Source: Amycolatopsis anabasis
GTDB taxonomy: Bacteria; Actinomycetota; Actinomycetes; Mycobacteriales; Pseudonocardiaceae
DNA: 64,000 bases
NCBI RefSeq assembly: GCF_009765355.1
Contig: NZ_VTHK01000029.1
Location: 62,001 to 126,000 of the forward strand
Reading direction: 5' to 3'
The translations under genes were made by a program, and so were the position numbers. The notes below the pieces were generated by a model. It was given only the letters and a program-made list of their open reading frames with translations. It had not been told where the DNA came from and made no database searches. Shown here in pieces: positions 9,064-17,996 of this stretch (the first letter of the stretch is position 1; every line of letters begins with the position of its first letter).

Positions 9064-11397
9064 ATGGTGGTCAGTCGCAGGGGTGTGTTGTGCGCGGGTG
9101 TGGCGGGGGCGGGGGTGCTTGCGCTGGGTGGCGGGGCGCGGGCGGTCGCGGCGCCCGCCGCCGACGAGTTCGCGAAGATCGTCTCGGCCTACCGGGCGTT
9201 GCAGGTGGGCAAGCACCGGCGGTCGCCGGAACGCGACCAGGCCGTGCGCGCGCTCGACGAGGTGGCGGCGGGCTACGACGCGGCGATGAACGTCGGCGCC
9301 GATCAGCTGTGGGCGGATCTGCCGGTGCGGGCGGGTAGCGAGTTCTTCCCGAAGATGTACTACCGGCTGCGCACGATCGCCGTCGACTGGGCGACGCCCG
9401 GTTCGGCGCTGTCCGCCAAACCCGGGACGGCCGCGCGGATCCGCACCGCCCTGGACACCCTGTACCGCCTGCAGTACAACGAGAACACCAGCGAGATCGG
9501 CAACTGGTACGTCTACGAGATCGGGGTCCCGTACTGGTTGCTGCAGACCGTGGTCGCCCTGGGCGGCGAACTCCCCGCCGCGGACCGCGAGCGGCTGCTC
9601 CGCCCGGTGCTGCGGTTCGTCGGCGATCCCAACCGGCGCACCAGCAATCCGCGCGTCGTCGAAACCGGCGCCAACCGGGCGGACAAGGCGTTGATCACCG
9701 TGGTGTCCGGTGCGCTCGCCGGGGACGCCGACCGGATCGCCACCGGAGTCGCCGCGGTCACCGATGTCGCGGGCGGCGGGGCGGCGAGCCTGGTGAGACG
9801 GGTGACCAGCGGCGACGGTTTCCACACCGACGGGTCCTTCCTCCAGCACGACGTGGTGCCCTATCCCGGGCACTACGCCCTGGTGCTGCTGCAGGCGGTC
9901 GCCGGGCTGGCCGAGGTCACCGCCGGGACGCGCTGGGAACCACCGGCGGACGTGCGCCGCGCGATCGGCGAGGCGGCGGCCGACGCCTGCGCCCCGTTCA
10001 TGTTCGCCGGGTCCATGATGGAACCGGTGCGCGGGCGTTTCCTTTCCCGCCAAGGGGAAACCGGGCACGACAGCGGCCACCAGCTGACCGCGGCGGCGGT
10101 CCTGCTCGCCCGGACCGCCCCGGAGCCGATCCGTTCCCGGCTGGCCGGGCTCGCCGCCGACTGGATCGACCGCGGCAAGTGGGCGCCGTTCCTCAAGGTC
10201 ACCGACGTCGGCCGGTTCTCCGGCGGCCTGCAACCGGTCGGCGTGCCCGAGGTCGAGTACGCCCAGGAACTCCTGGCCACCCGGCCGGAGCGGCCACCGC
10301 TGGCGCCGGTGCACCGGGTTTTCGGCCAGCAGGACCGGATGGTGCACGTGACGCGCGACTGGTCGGCGTCGCTGGGCATCGGCTCGGCCCGGATCTGCCG
10401 GTACGAGTCCATCAACGGGATGAACCTGCACGGCTGGTACACCGGTGACGGGGTGCTCTACGTCTTCCTGCCCGGCGCCGAGGGCCATTACAGCGACGCC
10501 TACTGGCCGACGGTCGACGCGAGACTGCTCCCGGGCACCACCACGAAGGACGCCACCCCGCCCCCGCTCGAATCGGTACCGCTGACCTCGAAGTCCTTCG
10601 CGGGCGGCGCGCGGCTGGACGACGGCCACGGTGTGCACGGCCTCGATTTCGTGTCCCAGGACGGCACGCTCACCGCGAAGAAGTCGTGGTTCTTCACCCC
10701 GGCCGGGGTGGTGTGCCTCGGCGCGGGCATCACCGATTCCTCCGGCGCGGCGGTACGCACGACCGTGGAGAACCGGAACCTCGGGGAACGCGGCGGCGGG
10801 CGGCTGCTCGTCGACGGCCGACCGTCCACTGTGGAACTCGGGCGCACCGCGACCGTGCGTGGCGCCCGGTGGCTGCACCTCGAGTGCTTCGGCGGGTACG
10901 TGCTGCTCGGCGACGCGACGCTTTCGGTGCTGCGCGAGGACCGCACCGGGACCTGGCGGGACGTGGACACCGGGGCCAACACCGGTGGCACCACCACGCC
11001 GTACACCCGCCGGTACCAGAAACTCGTGCTGGAGCACGGAACCCGGCCGCAGGGGGCGGCCTATGCCTACGGCGTGCTCCCGGCCGCGTCCGTTCCGGCC
11101 ACGATCCTGGCGGCGGGCGCCTGGCGGGTGCGGGCCAACACCGCCGCCGCCCAGGCGATCCGGTTGTGGGACACCACCTTGCTCGCGAACTTCTTCGAGG
11201 CCGGAACGGTCGACGAACTCGGCGTGTCCGGCCCGGCCTCGGTGGCGCTCGCGCGATCCCGCGACGGCTGGCGGCTCGCGGTCGCCGATCCGACGCAGCG
11301 GCAGGAGACGATCCGGGTCACCGTCCGGCGGCGGACCGTCGAGGTCCCGGTCGCCGGGGCCCTCGGCGCCACGCGGACGGTGACCGTGCCCCGCTAG
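9064..11397 (+). CDS. Secreted polysaccharide lyase family 8 (hyaluronate/chondroitin/xanthan lyase-like)
   Basis: A 777-residue exported protein. The signal peptide has a twin-Arg SRRGVLCAG start and ends near AVAAPAA, so Tat export is likely. The alpha-toroid catalytic domain (about residues 40-380) contains NWYVYEIGVP and the PL8 triad candidates N204 (ETGANRADK), H262 and Y271 (QHDVVPYPGHY), with the His-Tyr spacing of nine seen in hyaluronate lyases. The beta-sandwich domains follow. PL8 enzymes cleave uronic-acid glycans by beta-elimination, giving unsaturated uronyl oligosaccharides, which fits the adjacent uronate operon. GGAG/GGAGG sites precede ATG 9064. The stop overlaps the convergent GH16 stop in a shared CTAG. 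Confidence 0.88.
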   Translation: MVVSRRGVLCAGVAGAGVLALGGGARAVAAPAADEFAKIVSAYRALQVGKHRRSPERDQAVRALDEVAAGYDAAMNVGADQLWADLPVRAGSEFFPKMYYRLRTIAVDWATPGSALSAKPGTAARIRTALDTLYRLQYNENTSEIGNWYVYEIGVPYWLLQTVVALGGELPAADRERLLRPVLRFVGDPNRRTSNPRVVETGANRADKALITVVSGALAGDADRIATGVAAVTDVAGGGAASLVRRVTSGDGFHTDGSFLQHDVVPYPGHYALVLLQAVAGLAEVTAGTRWEPPADVRRAIGEAAADACAPFMFAGSMMEPVRGRFLSRQGETGHDSGHQLTAAAVLLARTAPEPIRSRLAGLAADWIDRGKWAPFLKVTDVGRFSGGLQPVGVPEVEYAQELLATRPERPPLAPVHRVFGQQDRMVHVTRDWSASLGIGSARICRYESINGMNLHGWYTGDGVLYVFLPGAEGHYSDAYWPTVDARLLPGTTTKDATPPPLESVPLTSKSFAGGARLDDGHGVHGLDFVSQDGTLTAKKSWFFTPAGVVCLGAGITDSSGAAVRTTVENRNLGERGGGRLLVDGRPSTVELGRTATVRGARWLHLECFGGYVLLGDATLSVLREDRTGTWRDVDTGANTGGTTTPYTRRYQKLVLEHGTRPQGAAYAYGVLPAASVPATILAAGAWRVRANTAAAQAIRLWDTTLLANFFEAGTVDELGVSGPASVALARSRDGWRLAVADPTQRQETIRVTVRRRTVEVPVAGALGATRTVTVPR

Positions 11398-12248
11398 CTG
11401 GTCGAAACCCGCACGTAGTCGATCACCAGGGTGTTCGGGAACGGGGTGTTCCCGTCCGGATCGCCGGGCCAGTACCCGCCGACCGCGAGGTTGAGGATCA
11501 GGAAGAACTGCTTGTTGAACACCCACTGCTTACCGGCCAGATCGGCTGGAGTGCGCCGCTGGTAGACGGTGCCGTCGACCGACCAGGAGATCGAATCGGG
11601 CGCCCAGTCGATGGCGAAGGTGTGGAAACCGTCCGCGAACCGCTGACCGTTCGGCAGGCTGTACGCCGCGCCGATGCCGCCCGAACCGGAATAACCGGGG
11701 CCGTGGATCGTGCCGTGCACGGTGCTGGGCTCGAAACCGACGTTCTCCATGATGTCGATCTCGCCGCACGCGGGCCAGCCGACGCCGCCGATGTCGTTGC
11801 CCAGCATCCAGAACGCCGGCCACATGCCCTGACCGGCCGACATCTTGATCCGCGCCTCGACGTGGCCGTACTGCCCGGTGAACCTGCCCGAGGTGTTCAG
11901 CCTCGCCGAGGTGTACTGGCAGGTTCCGTACCAGCACTGGTAGTTCGCCGGGTTCTCCTTGCGCGCGGTGATCACCAGGTTGCCCTGGCCGTCCAGCGCG
12001 GCGTTGCCGGTGCCGTTGGTGTAGTACTGCCGTTCGTGGTTGTTGACGTTGTCGCCGGTCTCCAGCTGCCATTTCCCGCCGTCCACGGCGGCCCCGGCGG
12101 GACCGGTGAAATCGTCGGTGAAGGTGGCGGCCGCCGCCGGGGGAGCGGCGGCGGGAGCGGCCGCCGCCAGACCGCTCGAGGCGACCACCGCCGCGGCGGC
12201 GAGGGCGAGCACGGGCTGGAATCCGCGCGGGAATCGTCGGGTTGACAT
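11394..12248 (-). CDS. Secreted glycoside hydrolase family 16 (endo-beta-1,3-glucanase-like)
   Basis: A 284-residue secreted enzyme. The signal peptide is MSTRRFPRGFQPVLALAAAA and continues through an Ala/Pro-rich stretch to about residue 41. The GH16 catalytic motif is E163-I-D165-I-M-E168 in CGEIDIMENVG, with WPAFWMLG just before it. Absence of a carbohydrate-binding module makes it a minimal laminarinase-type enzyme. AGAGGTG precedes ATG 12248. A TTGTTG-CGGG-CAACAA dyad upstream (12299-12314) is a candidate operator. The gene converges on the PL8 lyase gene. Confidence 0.9.
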   Translation of the reverse strand: MSTRRFPRGFQPVLALAAAAVVASSGLAAAAPAAAPPAAAATFTDDFTGPAGAAVDGGKWQLETGDNVNNHERQYYTNGTGNAALDGQGNLVITARKENPANYQCWYGTCQYTSARLNTSGRFTGQYGHVEARIKMSAGQGMWPAFWMLGNDIGGVGWPACGEIDIMENVGFEPSTVHGTIHGPGYSGSGGIGAAYSLPNGQRFADGFHTFAIDWAPDSISWSVDGTVYQRRTPADLAGKQWVFNKQFFLILNLAVGGYWPGDPDGNTPFPNTLVIDYVRVSTS

Positions 12249-12298
12249 CGTTGTCACCTCTCGAAGGTTTGCCCGCGGTGCAGGGGAACGATCGTTTG

Positions 12299-12314
12299 TT
12301 GTTGCGGGCAACAA
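12299..12314. promoter_or_regulatory. Candidate operator upstream of the GH16 gene
   Basis: TTGTTG and CAACAA flank a CGGG centre, a perfect 6-bp dyad 50 bases before the GH16 start. Position and symmetry suggest a repressor site (LacI or GntR type); no regulator gene for it is adjacent. Confidence 0.35.
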
Positions 12315-12388
12315 AAGTATGCAGCGGAGGAAACTCACTCGCAAGAGGCAGTGTCCGCGACCGGTTCACGGGAGCGGTAAGTGAATAG

Positions 12389-12651
12389 CGCTTCGAGCTG
12401 CTGGTCGCCACGCCCTGTCCCGGGCGAAGACCGCGGACGCGGCACTGGCCGCCGTGCTGGAGTCCTATCTGGACCTGACGCTCGGCCACGGCGACCTGAT
12501 CGGCATCCTGATCACCGAGATGATCAACCTGCCGGAGGCGCACCGGCACGAACTGCGCCGCCGCCCGGCCTTGCGCGCGGAGTTGCTCGCGATCGGCCGG
12601 GCGCTGCCGGGGATCACGGCCGATACCACGGCGGGGCGATCCTCCAGGTGA
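12389..12651 (+). pseudogene. C-terminal remnant of a TetR family regulator
   Basis: The frame from 12412 reads ALSRAKTADAALAAVLES, then a helix-rich stretch with DLIGILITEMINLPEAHRHE, typical of a TetR ligand-binding domain (the LVSEVINLPEPHR-like helix). The five residues before it (RFELLV) are in another frame from 12389; restoring one base would join them, so there is a frameshift. The DNA-binding domain is absent. The last 38 bases overlap the 3' end of the convergent GH2 gene. I read it as a decayed fragment, not an expressed gene; a short protein from ATG 12454 is formally possible. Confidence 0.6.
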
Positions 12652-14947
12652 CGTCGTCGGCGTAGAAGGCCTTGGCGTTGTAGCTCCCGGGGCCACCGGA
12701 GGCGGCCAGCCACAGTTCGGACGCGTAGTGGCGGAGGAACCGGCCGGGCTTGTTGTTGGCCTCGAAGGAAACTCCCGCGCCGCCGAGACCCGGGCGGGCG
12801 CACCAGGTGGCGTCCTCCAGGTACTGGTACCGGGGTTCGGTGGACAGTTTGTATTCCTTGCGGACGCGGAAGTCGCGGTGCCGCAGGTACTCACCGGGGA
12901 AGTTCACCGATTCGAACGAGTAGCATGCGGCGTTGGCCAGCCCACGGCGGACGATCCAGGTGGCGTCCTTCCTGAGCGTTTCGTCCGAGGCAGCGGTGAC
13001 CTTCTCGGTGTAGCCGAGCGAGTCGTAGTGCCGCGCGAACTTCTCGGTGTGACCGGGCGTGGTGACCTGCAACGAGATCGGGGCGTTCAGGGTGAGCGGC
13101 ACGGATTCGGCCACCGGGGTTCCGGCGAGCAGCGCTCGGTTCGCCTTGCGCAGCCGGGCGGCGTCGGGTTTGAGCACCCGCCGGTCATAGGTGTAGAGGC
13201 CGTTCACCTCGGTTTCCACGTCGGTGAGCTGGGTGTAGATCGCCGAGGACAGCCCGTTGGCCGGGATGAGTCGTTGGATTTCGGCCTGCATGTGCACGTA
13301 CCGGTTGGTCAGCGCCTCCGCACTGCGCACCTTCTCGTAGCTGTACTCGACGCCCGGCTTCCAGACGTGCCCGGGAACGGCCAGGCCGAGGCCGCCGTAC
13401 TCGCCGAGCGCCGCGACGCGGGTCGCGGTCGCCTGGTGCGGCGCGTCCGGATCGTCGAGGTCGTCCGGGCCGACGTAGATGTGGTCGTCGACGACGTCGC
13501 CGTTCCCGGCGTCGACCTCGCCGCAGCAGTTGACCCCGGAGTTGTTGTCGACCAGCCGCGTCGGGTCCCAGGCCTTGACCTGGTTCGTGATGTCGCCGAC
13601 CTGGTAGGCGCCCCAGCCCTCGTTGAACGGCACCCACTGGACGATCGAGGTCACGCCGCGCAGCTGGTCGATCAGGGCGCGCAGCTCGGCCTTGAACCCG
13701 GCGTCCGCCTCGGCGTTCGCGGGCGGGCGCGCCATCGACGGCATGTCCTGCCACACCAGCAGGCCGAGCTTGTCGGCCCAGTAGTACCACCGGTCTGGTT
13801 CGACCTTGGCGTGCTTGCGGACGGTGTTGAAGCCGAGGTCCTTGTGCGCTTGCAGGTCGAACTTCAGCGCCTCGTCGGTCGGCGCGGTGTAGACGCCGTC
13901 CGGCCAGTAGCCCTGGTCCAGGGTTCCGGCCTGGAACACGAACTGGCCGTTGAGAACGGGCCGGAGCACGCCGTTGACCTGCGCCTTGCCGATCGAGCGC
14001 ATCCCGAAATAGCCGCCGACCCGGTCCAGCACGCCGGTGCCGTCCTCGACGGTGGCCTCGAGGTCGTAGAGGAACGGGTTGTCCGGGGACCACAGCCGGG
14101 GATTGGGCACGTTCAGCCGGAGTTCGGTGTCCGGCGCGCCGGTGCCGGTCGCGACGACCGTGCCGCCGTCGCGCGCGGTGACCCGCACGGTTTTGCCCGC
14201 GGCGCCGGCGGTGCGGACGGTGACCCCGACCGCCGAACCGGGCACGTCCGGGGTGACGTCGAGCCGGGTCACGTGCGCGGCCGCGGTCGGCTCCAGCCAG
14301 ACGGTCTGCCAGATGCCCGAGGCGGCGGTGTAGAAAATGTCGCTCGGGTTGAGGCGCTGCTTGCCGAGCGGTTGCCCGCCCGCGTCGGTCGGGTCGTGCA
14401 CGCCGACGAGCAGTTCGTTGCCGCCGGGCCGCACCGCGTCGGTGATGTCGAAGGAGAACCGGGTGTACCCGCCGGTGTGGCCGCCCACCCGCACGCCGTT
14501 GACCCAGACCTCGGCGCGCCAGTCCACCGCGCCGAAGTTGAGCTGGATCCGGCGGCCGGACCACTCGGCGGGCACGGTGAAGTCGCGCTGGTACCACATC
14601 CGGTCGTGGTGGCGCTGGATACCGGACAGCGCCGATTCGATCGGGTAGGGGACCAGCACCGATTCGGCGAGCGGCTGCCCGATCGGCGGCGCCTGCCCGG
14701 CGGTGGCCGCGGCGAACCGCCAGACGCCGTTGAGGTTCTGCCAGTCCGGCCTGGTCAGCTGCGGCCGCGGGTATTCCGGCAAGGCGTTGTCCGGGCCCAC
14801 CTGGGCGGTCCAGGGCGTGGTCAGCGGCGGGGTCTTCGGCTGCCAGCCGGTGGTGCTCGCGGAGGCGACCCCGGGCAGGCCGCCGAGCGCGAGGAGGGCG
14901 CCGATCAGGAGCGGGAGGATTCTTCGGTGCACGGTGCGCGACGACAT
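12614..14947 (-). CDS. Secreted GH2 beta-galactosidase/glucuronidase-like enzyme with C-terminal AbfB domain
   Basis: A 777-residue protein with a signal peptide ending near GVASAS. The GH2 sugar-binding domain (residues 60-220) is followed by the Ig-like and TIM-barrel domains. Catalytic acid E443 lies in FNEGWG and nucleophile E516 in LGEYGG. Residues about 630-777 form an alpha-L-arabinofuranosidase B (AbfB/CBM42-type) beta-trefoil with repeated FARHYDSLGYTE, LRHRDFRVRKEY and LRHYASELWLA blocks, an arabinose-binding module. The sugar specificity (galactose, glucuronate or arabinopyranose) cannot be read from sequence; the module suggests plant arabinan or arabinogalactan. GGGGG lies before ATG 14947. 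Confidence 0.87.
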   Translation of the reverse strand: MSSRTVHRRILPLLIGALLALGGLPGVASASTTGWQPKTPPLTTPWTAQVGPDNALPEYPRPQLTRPDWQNLNGVWRFAAATAGQAPPIGQPLAESVLVPYPIESALSGIQRHHDRMWYQRDFTVPAEWSGRRIQLNFGAVDWRAEVWVNGVRVGGHTGGYTRFSFDITDAVRPGGNELLVGVHDPTDAGGQPLGKQRLNPSDIFYTAASGIWQTVWLEPTAAAHVTRLDVTPDVPGSAVGVTVRTAGAAGKTVRVTARDGGTVVATGTGAPDTELRLNVPNPRLWSPDNPFLYDLEATVEDGTGVLDRVGGYFGMRSIGKAQVNGVLRPVLNGQFVFQAGTLDQGYWPDGVYTAPTDEALKFDLQAHKDLGFNTVRKHAKVEPDRWYYWADKLGLLVWQDMPSMARPPANAEADAGFKAELRALIDQLRGVTSIVQWVPFNEGWGAYQVGDITNQVKAWDPTRLVDNNSGVNCCGEVDAGNGDVVDDHIYVGPDDLDDPDAPHQATATRVAALGEYGGLGLAVPGHVWKPGVEYSYEKVRSAEALTNRYVHMQAEIQRLIPANGLSSAIYTQLTDVETEVNGLYTYDRRVLKPDAARLRKANRALLAGTPVAESVPLTLNAPISLQVTTPGHTEKFARHYDSLGYTEKVTAASDETLRKDATWIVRRGLANAACYSFESVNFPGEYLRHRDFRVRKEYKLSTEPRYQYLEDATWCARPGLGGAGVSFEANNKPGRFLRHYASELWLAASGGPGSYNAKAFYADDVTWRIAPPWYRP

Positions 14948-15024
14948 GGCGATACCCCCAGATGTGAACACGCTTCCAATACCGTCCATCACGCGCTCGC
15001 CGTTACCGGGGTTGCCCGGCGGGC

Positions 15025-15474
15025 ATGAAAGTATGGCGAACCGTGACGGACAGCGACGCCAAGTGCGTGTTTTGCGCGGTGATCCGCGGTGACGAGCAGG
15101 CCGAGGTCATCGCGGAGAACGACCACCTGATGTCTTTCCTGGACCACCGGCCGCTCTTCCGCGGGCATGTGCTGCTCGTGCCGAAGACCCATCACCGCAT
15201 TCTCAGCGATCTTCCGGCCGAGCGCGTGCCGGAGTTCTTCACCGAGGCACAGCGGCTGGAACGCGCGGTGGAGACCGGGCTGGAAACCGACGGCTCGATG
15301 ATCCTGATCAACAACGTGGTGAGCCAGTCGGTGCCGCATCTGCACCTGCACGTCATCCCGCGGCGCCGCAAGGACGGGCTGCGGTTCTGGCTCGGACCCC
15401 GGCATCCATACGATGCCGAACATCCGGCCAAGGCCTACGCGGAGAAGATTCGCGAGGCTTTGGCGGCGCTCTGA
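15025..15474 (+). CDS. HIT family nucleotide hydrolase/transferase
   Basis: A 149-residue histidine-triad protein with HLHLHVIP at about residues 109-116 and a zinc-type CVFC pair near the N terminus. HIT proteins hydrolyse or transfer nucleoside phosphates such as Ap4A or AMP-amidates. A GTG at 15043 (VTDSDAKCVFC) would give a start closer to most relatives; neither start has a strong ribosome site. The gene is divergent from the GH2 gene. Confidence 0.85.
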   Translation: MKVWRTVTDSDAKCVFCAVIRGDEQAEVIAENDHLMSFLDHRPLFRGHVLLVPKTHHRILSDLPAERVPEFFTEAQRLERAVETGLETDGSMILINNVVSQSVPHLHLHVIPRRRKDGLRFWLGPRHPYDAEHPAKAYAEKIREALAAL

Positions 15475-15512
15475 GGGGCCTGCCTGGTACACGGAAGGGA
15501 GGCCGGGTGCTG

Positions 15513-15564
15513 GGGGTCGTGAGTGGACAGACCGGTTAGAACCGGCCCAAACACTCACGACCCC
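15513..15564. repeat. Palindromic intergenic element, copy 1
   Basis: Outer arms GGGGTCGTGAGTG (15513-15525) and CACTCACGACCCC (15552-15564) enclose an inner perfect stem CCGGTT-AG-AACCGG at 15532-15545. The internal loops differ on the two sides, which gives the element an orientation. A near-identical copy lies inverted at 63571-63618. It sits between two convergent genes. Confidence 0.85.
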
Positions 15565-15579
15565 GCATGCTCGGGGCGC

Positions 15580-15616
15580 CGGCCGGCACCACCCGCGGGA
15601 ACGGCGGTGCCGGCCG
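15580..15616. terminator. Bidirectional hairpin terminator candidate between convergent genes
   Basis: Perfect 11-base arms CGGCCGGCACC (15580-15590) and GGTGCCGGCCG (15606-15616) around a 15-base loop, 16 bases before the DUF1996 stop. There is no T-run, as is common in actinobacteria. Confidence 0.55.
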
Positions 15617-15631
15617 TCCTGGGGGCGGGCG

Positions 15632-17074
15632 TCACTCCTGACAGGTCCGGCCCCGGTTGATGCAGTTCACCAGCCGGTTCATGATTTGCTGGGACATCAC
15701 GTTCGCGAAATCGTCGTGTTCGGATGCCGGGTTGTGATCCTCCTCGGGGAATGAGTCCACTTTGTACTGACCCGCGAGCTGCACCTCACGCGGGATGTCG
15801 TAGGTCAGGCTGATCCGCAGTTGCGGCACCGCCGTGAAACCGGATTTGCACTGGCCGTTGGCGTTCGGGAACACGATGTGGTCGCGGTGGTTCTTGCTGT
15901 CGATGTTCTTGCCGTCCCAGCAACTCGGGAAATCGTGCACCCGCTTGACTTTGCTCCCTTCCGGGCAGATCGGGTACTTGTCGATCAGGCGGTCCTCGAA
16001 ACCGGTGCAGGTGAAGCCCGCCTTGGCGTTCTTCGGGCCGTTCGTCGAAACCTTGGCGTCGCCGTAGAGCACGCGCAGGAACTTCGGCATGGCCCGGACC
16101 GGGCCGGCCGGGCTGCCGCGGAAGGTGAGTTCGACGGTTTCCGGTCGCTGGATTTCCCCGTCGTTCCCGGGCAGCTCGTTCGCGTCGTCCTGCTCGGGCA
16201 GGCGGGGCAACTGACCCACGCCTTCGCTGTTCTCGTCGCCGTTGTCGATTCCCTTGCTGTTCTTGTTCCGCATCGCGCAGGCGGCCAGATCGTCCATGTC
16301 CGGACGCTCGCCGGAGCGGCCGACCGCGTCGGCGATCCGGTTTATCGAGGCGCTTCGCTTGTCCCGCAACGGGTTCAGCACGGCATCTTCGTTCGTGCCG
16401 GGATTGGCGGCGAGCTGCTTGTCGGCTTCCGCCTGCTGCTGGTCCAGTTCGGCCAGTTGCCCGTCCACCTCCGGCATCGCCTCGTCCGGCACGTCGGCCA
16501 GCGCGGTCGCGACGTCCGGGCATTCCACCCGGGGCACTTCCGCGGCCTGCTTGTCCTGATCGCGCTGGGCCTCCCGCTTCTGCTTGTTCTCGCCCGAGGA
16601 TCCTTCTCCTTGCTCTTCTTCCTCCTCCTCCTGATCGATGCGGAGCACGGGCCAGAAGTACGCGGATTGGTCACCGTTCTTGCAGGTGGTGCCCGCCGCG
16701 AGCAGGCTCCGGTTGTTGGAGACGGCGTTGGTGGACAGGTTTCCCACGTAGTCGTGCAGATGCTCGGCGCCGTTGCGCACGCCGGGCTGCGCGATGAAGT
16801 TGTCCGGGTTGAAGTGGCCGTTCTCGTTCTTGCCACAGTCGACCGTGAACGTTCCCCGCGACGCGCGCCCGGACAACCGTGGTTCCTTGACGTTCGGCTG
16901 CACCTTGGTGATGTCGACGAAGAAGGACTTGTCGACCGCGTCGGCGCTGGCTCGTCCTGGGTCACCGGTCGTGGTGGCGATCGCGACGGCGCCGACCGCG
17001 ATCGTCAGGCCGAGCGCACCGGTCGCCAGTTTCGTTCTCCGGGAGACTCGGTGTCGCCCTTGGTTTCGGGCCAT
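15632..17074 (-). CDS. Secreted DUF1996 domain protein with acidic insertion
   Basis: A 480-residue protein. An N-terminal Arg-rich segment and hydrophobic helix (ATGALGLTIAVGAVAIA) indicate export or a membrane anchor. DUF1996 motifs are present: GHFNPDNF, HLHDYVGN, FPSCWDGKNIDSKNHRDHI and SFPEEDHNPASEHDDF. Between the two halves (about residues 148-300) lies a charged segment beginning with a Glu run and rich in Gln/Lys/Asp, probably disordered or coiled coil. The family function is not established; His/Asp-rich motifs suggest metal or glycan binding. GAGGTGAG precedes ATG 17074. Confidence 0.85.
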   Translation of the reverse strand: MARNQGRHRVSRRTKLATGALGLTIAVGAVAIATTTGDPGRASADAVDKSFFVDITKVQPNVKEPRLSGRASRGTFTVDCGKNENGHFNPDNFIAQPGVRNGAEHLHDYVGNLSTNAVSNNRSLLAAGTTCKNGDQSAYFWPVLRIDQEEEEEEQGEGSSGENKQKREAQRDQDKQAAEVPRVECPDVATALADVPDEAMPEVDGQLAELDQQQAEADKQLAANPGTNEDAVLNPLRDKRSASINRIADAVGRSGERPDMDDLAACAMRNKNSKGIDNGDENSEGVGQLPRLPEQDDANELPGNDGEIQRPETVELTFRGSPAGPVRAMPKFLRVLYGDAKVSTNGPKNAKAGFTCTGFEDRLIDKYPICPEGSKVKRVHDFPSCWDGKNIDSKNHRDHIVFPNANGQCKSGFTAVPQLRISLTYDIPREVQLAGQYKVDSFPEEDHNPASEHDDFANVMSQQIMNRLVNCINRGRTCQE

Positions 17075-17323
17075 TGACTGCTCACCTCGTTCACGTTTCG
17101 CCCGGGCGCGCGCGGGTACGCGTGCGCCCCGGCTTGGAGCTGCAGATGTGTTCGGTGCAAAGGAATCCCGGCCGGGAAACGTCGATCAGGTGCGTCGCGG
17201 GGCCTGACACCGGTACATACGGATGCCGCCACATCGGGAGTTCAAAACGCGACTCCGCCGTTATCGTTCCGTTACCTTATCTTGCGGCGCTTGCAAGAAA
17301 GTGGCTCCGGGAGGTGCCTGCGC

Positions 17324-17935
17324 TCAGTTCCGGGGAAGTAGGCCGTTCGCGAGCACGTCGGTCGCCGTGGCGAGCATGGCGCGGAGTTCGGATTCCGTGC
17401 GGCGCAGGGAATCCGGGCGCCAGGCGAGGCTGATGATGCCGTTCCAGGCGGCCCAGAGGATCGCGGCGACCTCCTCGGGATCGACGGCGCGCAACTCCCC
17501 GGCCTCGATCCCGTGCCGCAGCGCCGCGACGAGCCGGGCGTTCTGCTCGTCGACCGAGCGGACCAGCCGTGCGGAAAGCTCCTGGCCCGCCGGGTACTGC
17601 CCGGGCTCGTTCGGGAAGGCCAGCATCCGGAAGTAGTCCGGGTGGTCGAGGTAGAACCGCAGGTACTCCTCGGCCGCGGCGTAGATCTGGTCCCGCGGCG
17701 ACCGGTTCGCGGTGTACGCGCGGTCCATGTAGTGCCGGTCGACGTCCAGGGCGCGTTCGACCACGGCCGCGTGCAACCCGGCCTTGGAGCCGAAGTGGTT
17801 GTAGATCGAGCCCACGGCGACCCCCGCGCGGCCGGCGATCTCCTCGACGGTCACCTCGTCGACCGGGCGCTCGCGGAAGATCTCCTCGGCGGCGTGCAGC
17901 AACGCGTCCAGGGTGCGGCGCTTGCGGGGATCCAT
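17324..17935 (-). CDS. TetR family transcriptional regulator
   Basis: A 203-residue regulator with a TetR helix-turn-helix at residues about 24-56 (VEEIAGRAGVAVGSIYNHF) and an alpha-helical ligand domain. It stands alone, co-directional with the neighbouring DUF1996 and two-component genes, with about 60 bases to the kinase stop upstream. TTGCAAG motifs occur both upstream of it (near 17955) and downstream (near 17290); they could be operator halves. Target genes are not evident. Confidence 0.85.
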   Translation of the reverse strand: MDPRKRRTLDALLHAAEEIFRERPVDEVTVEEIAGRAGVAVGSIYNHFGSKAGLHAAVVERALDVDRHYMDRAYTANRSPRDQIYAAAEEYLRFYLDHPDYFRMLAFPNEPGQYPAGQELSARLVRSVDEQNARLVAALRHGIEAGELRAVDPEEVAAILWAAWNGIISLAWRPDSLRRTESELRAMLATATDVLANGLLPRN

Positions 17936-17996
17936 GCGGGCCTTTCGTGAAGTCGTTGCAAGATCCGGGCGTCACTGTACTGCGCGGGTTCCGGGT

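Noticed and set aside
15513..15564. Simple rho-independent terminator only
   Set aside because: A near-identical copy 48 kb away with the same asymmetric loops shows it is a repeated element, although it may also end transcripts.
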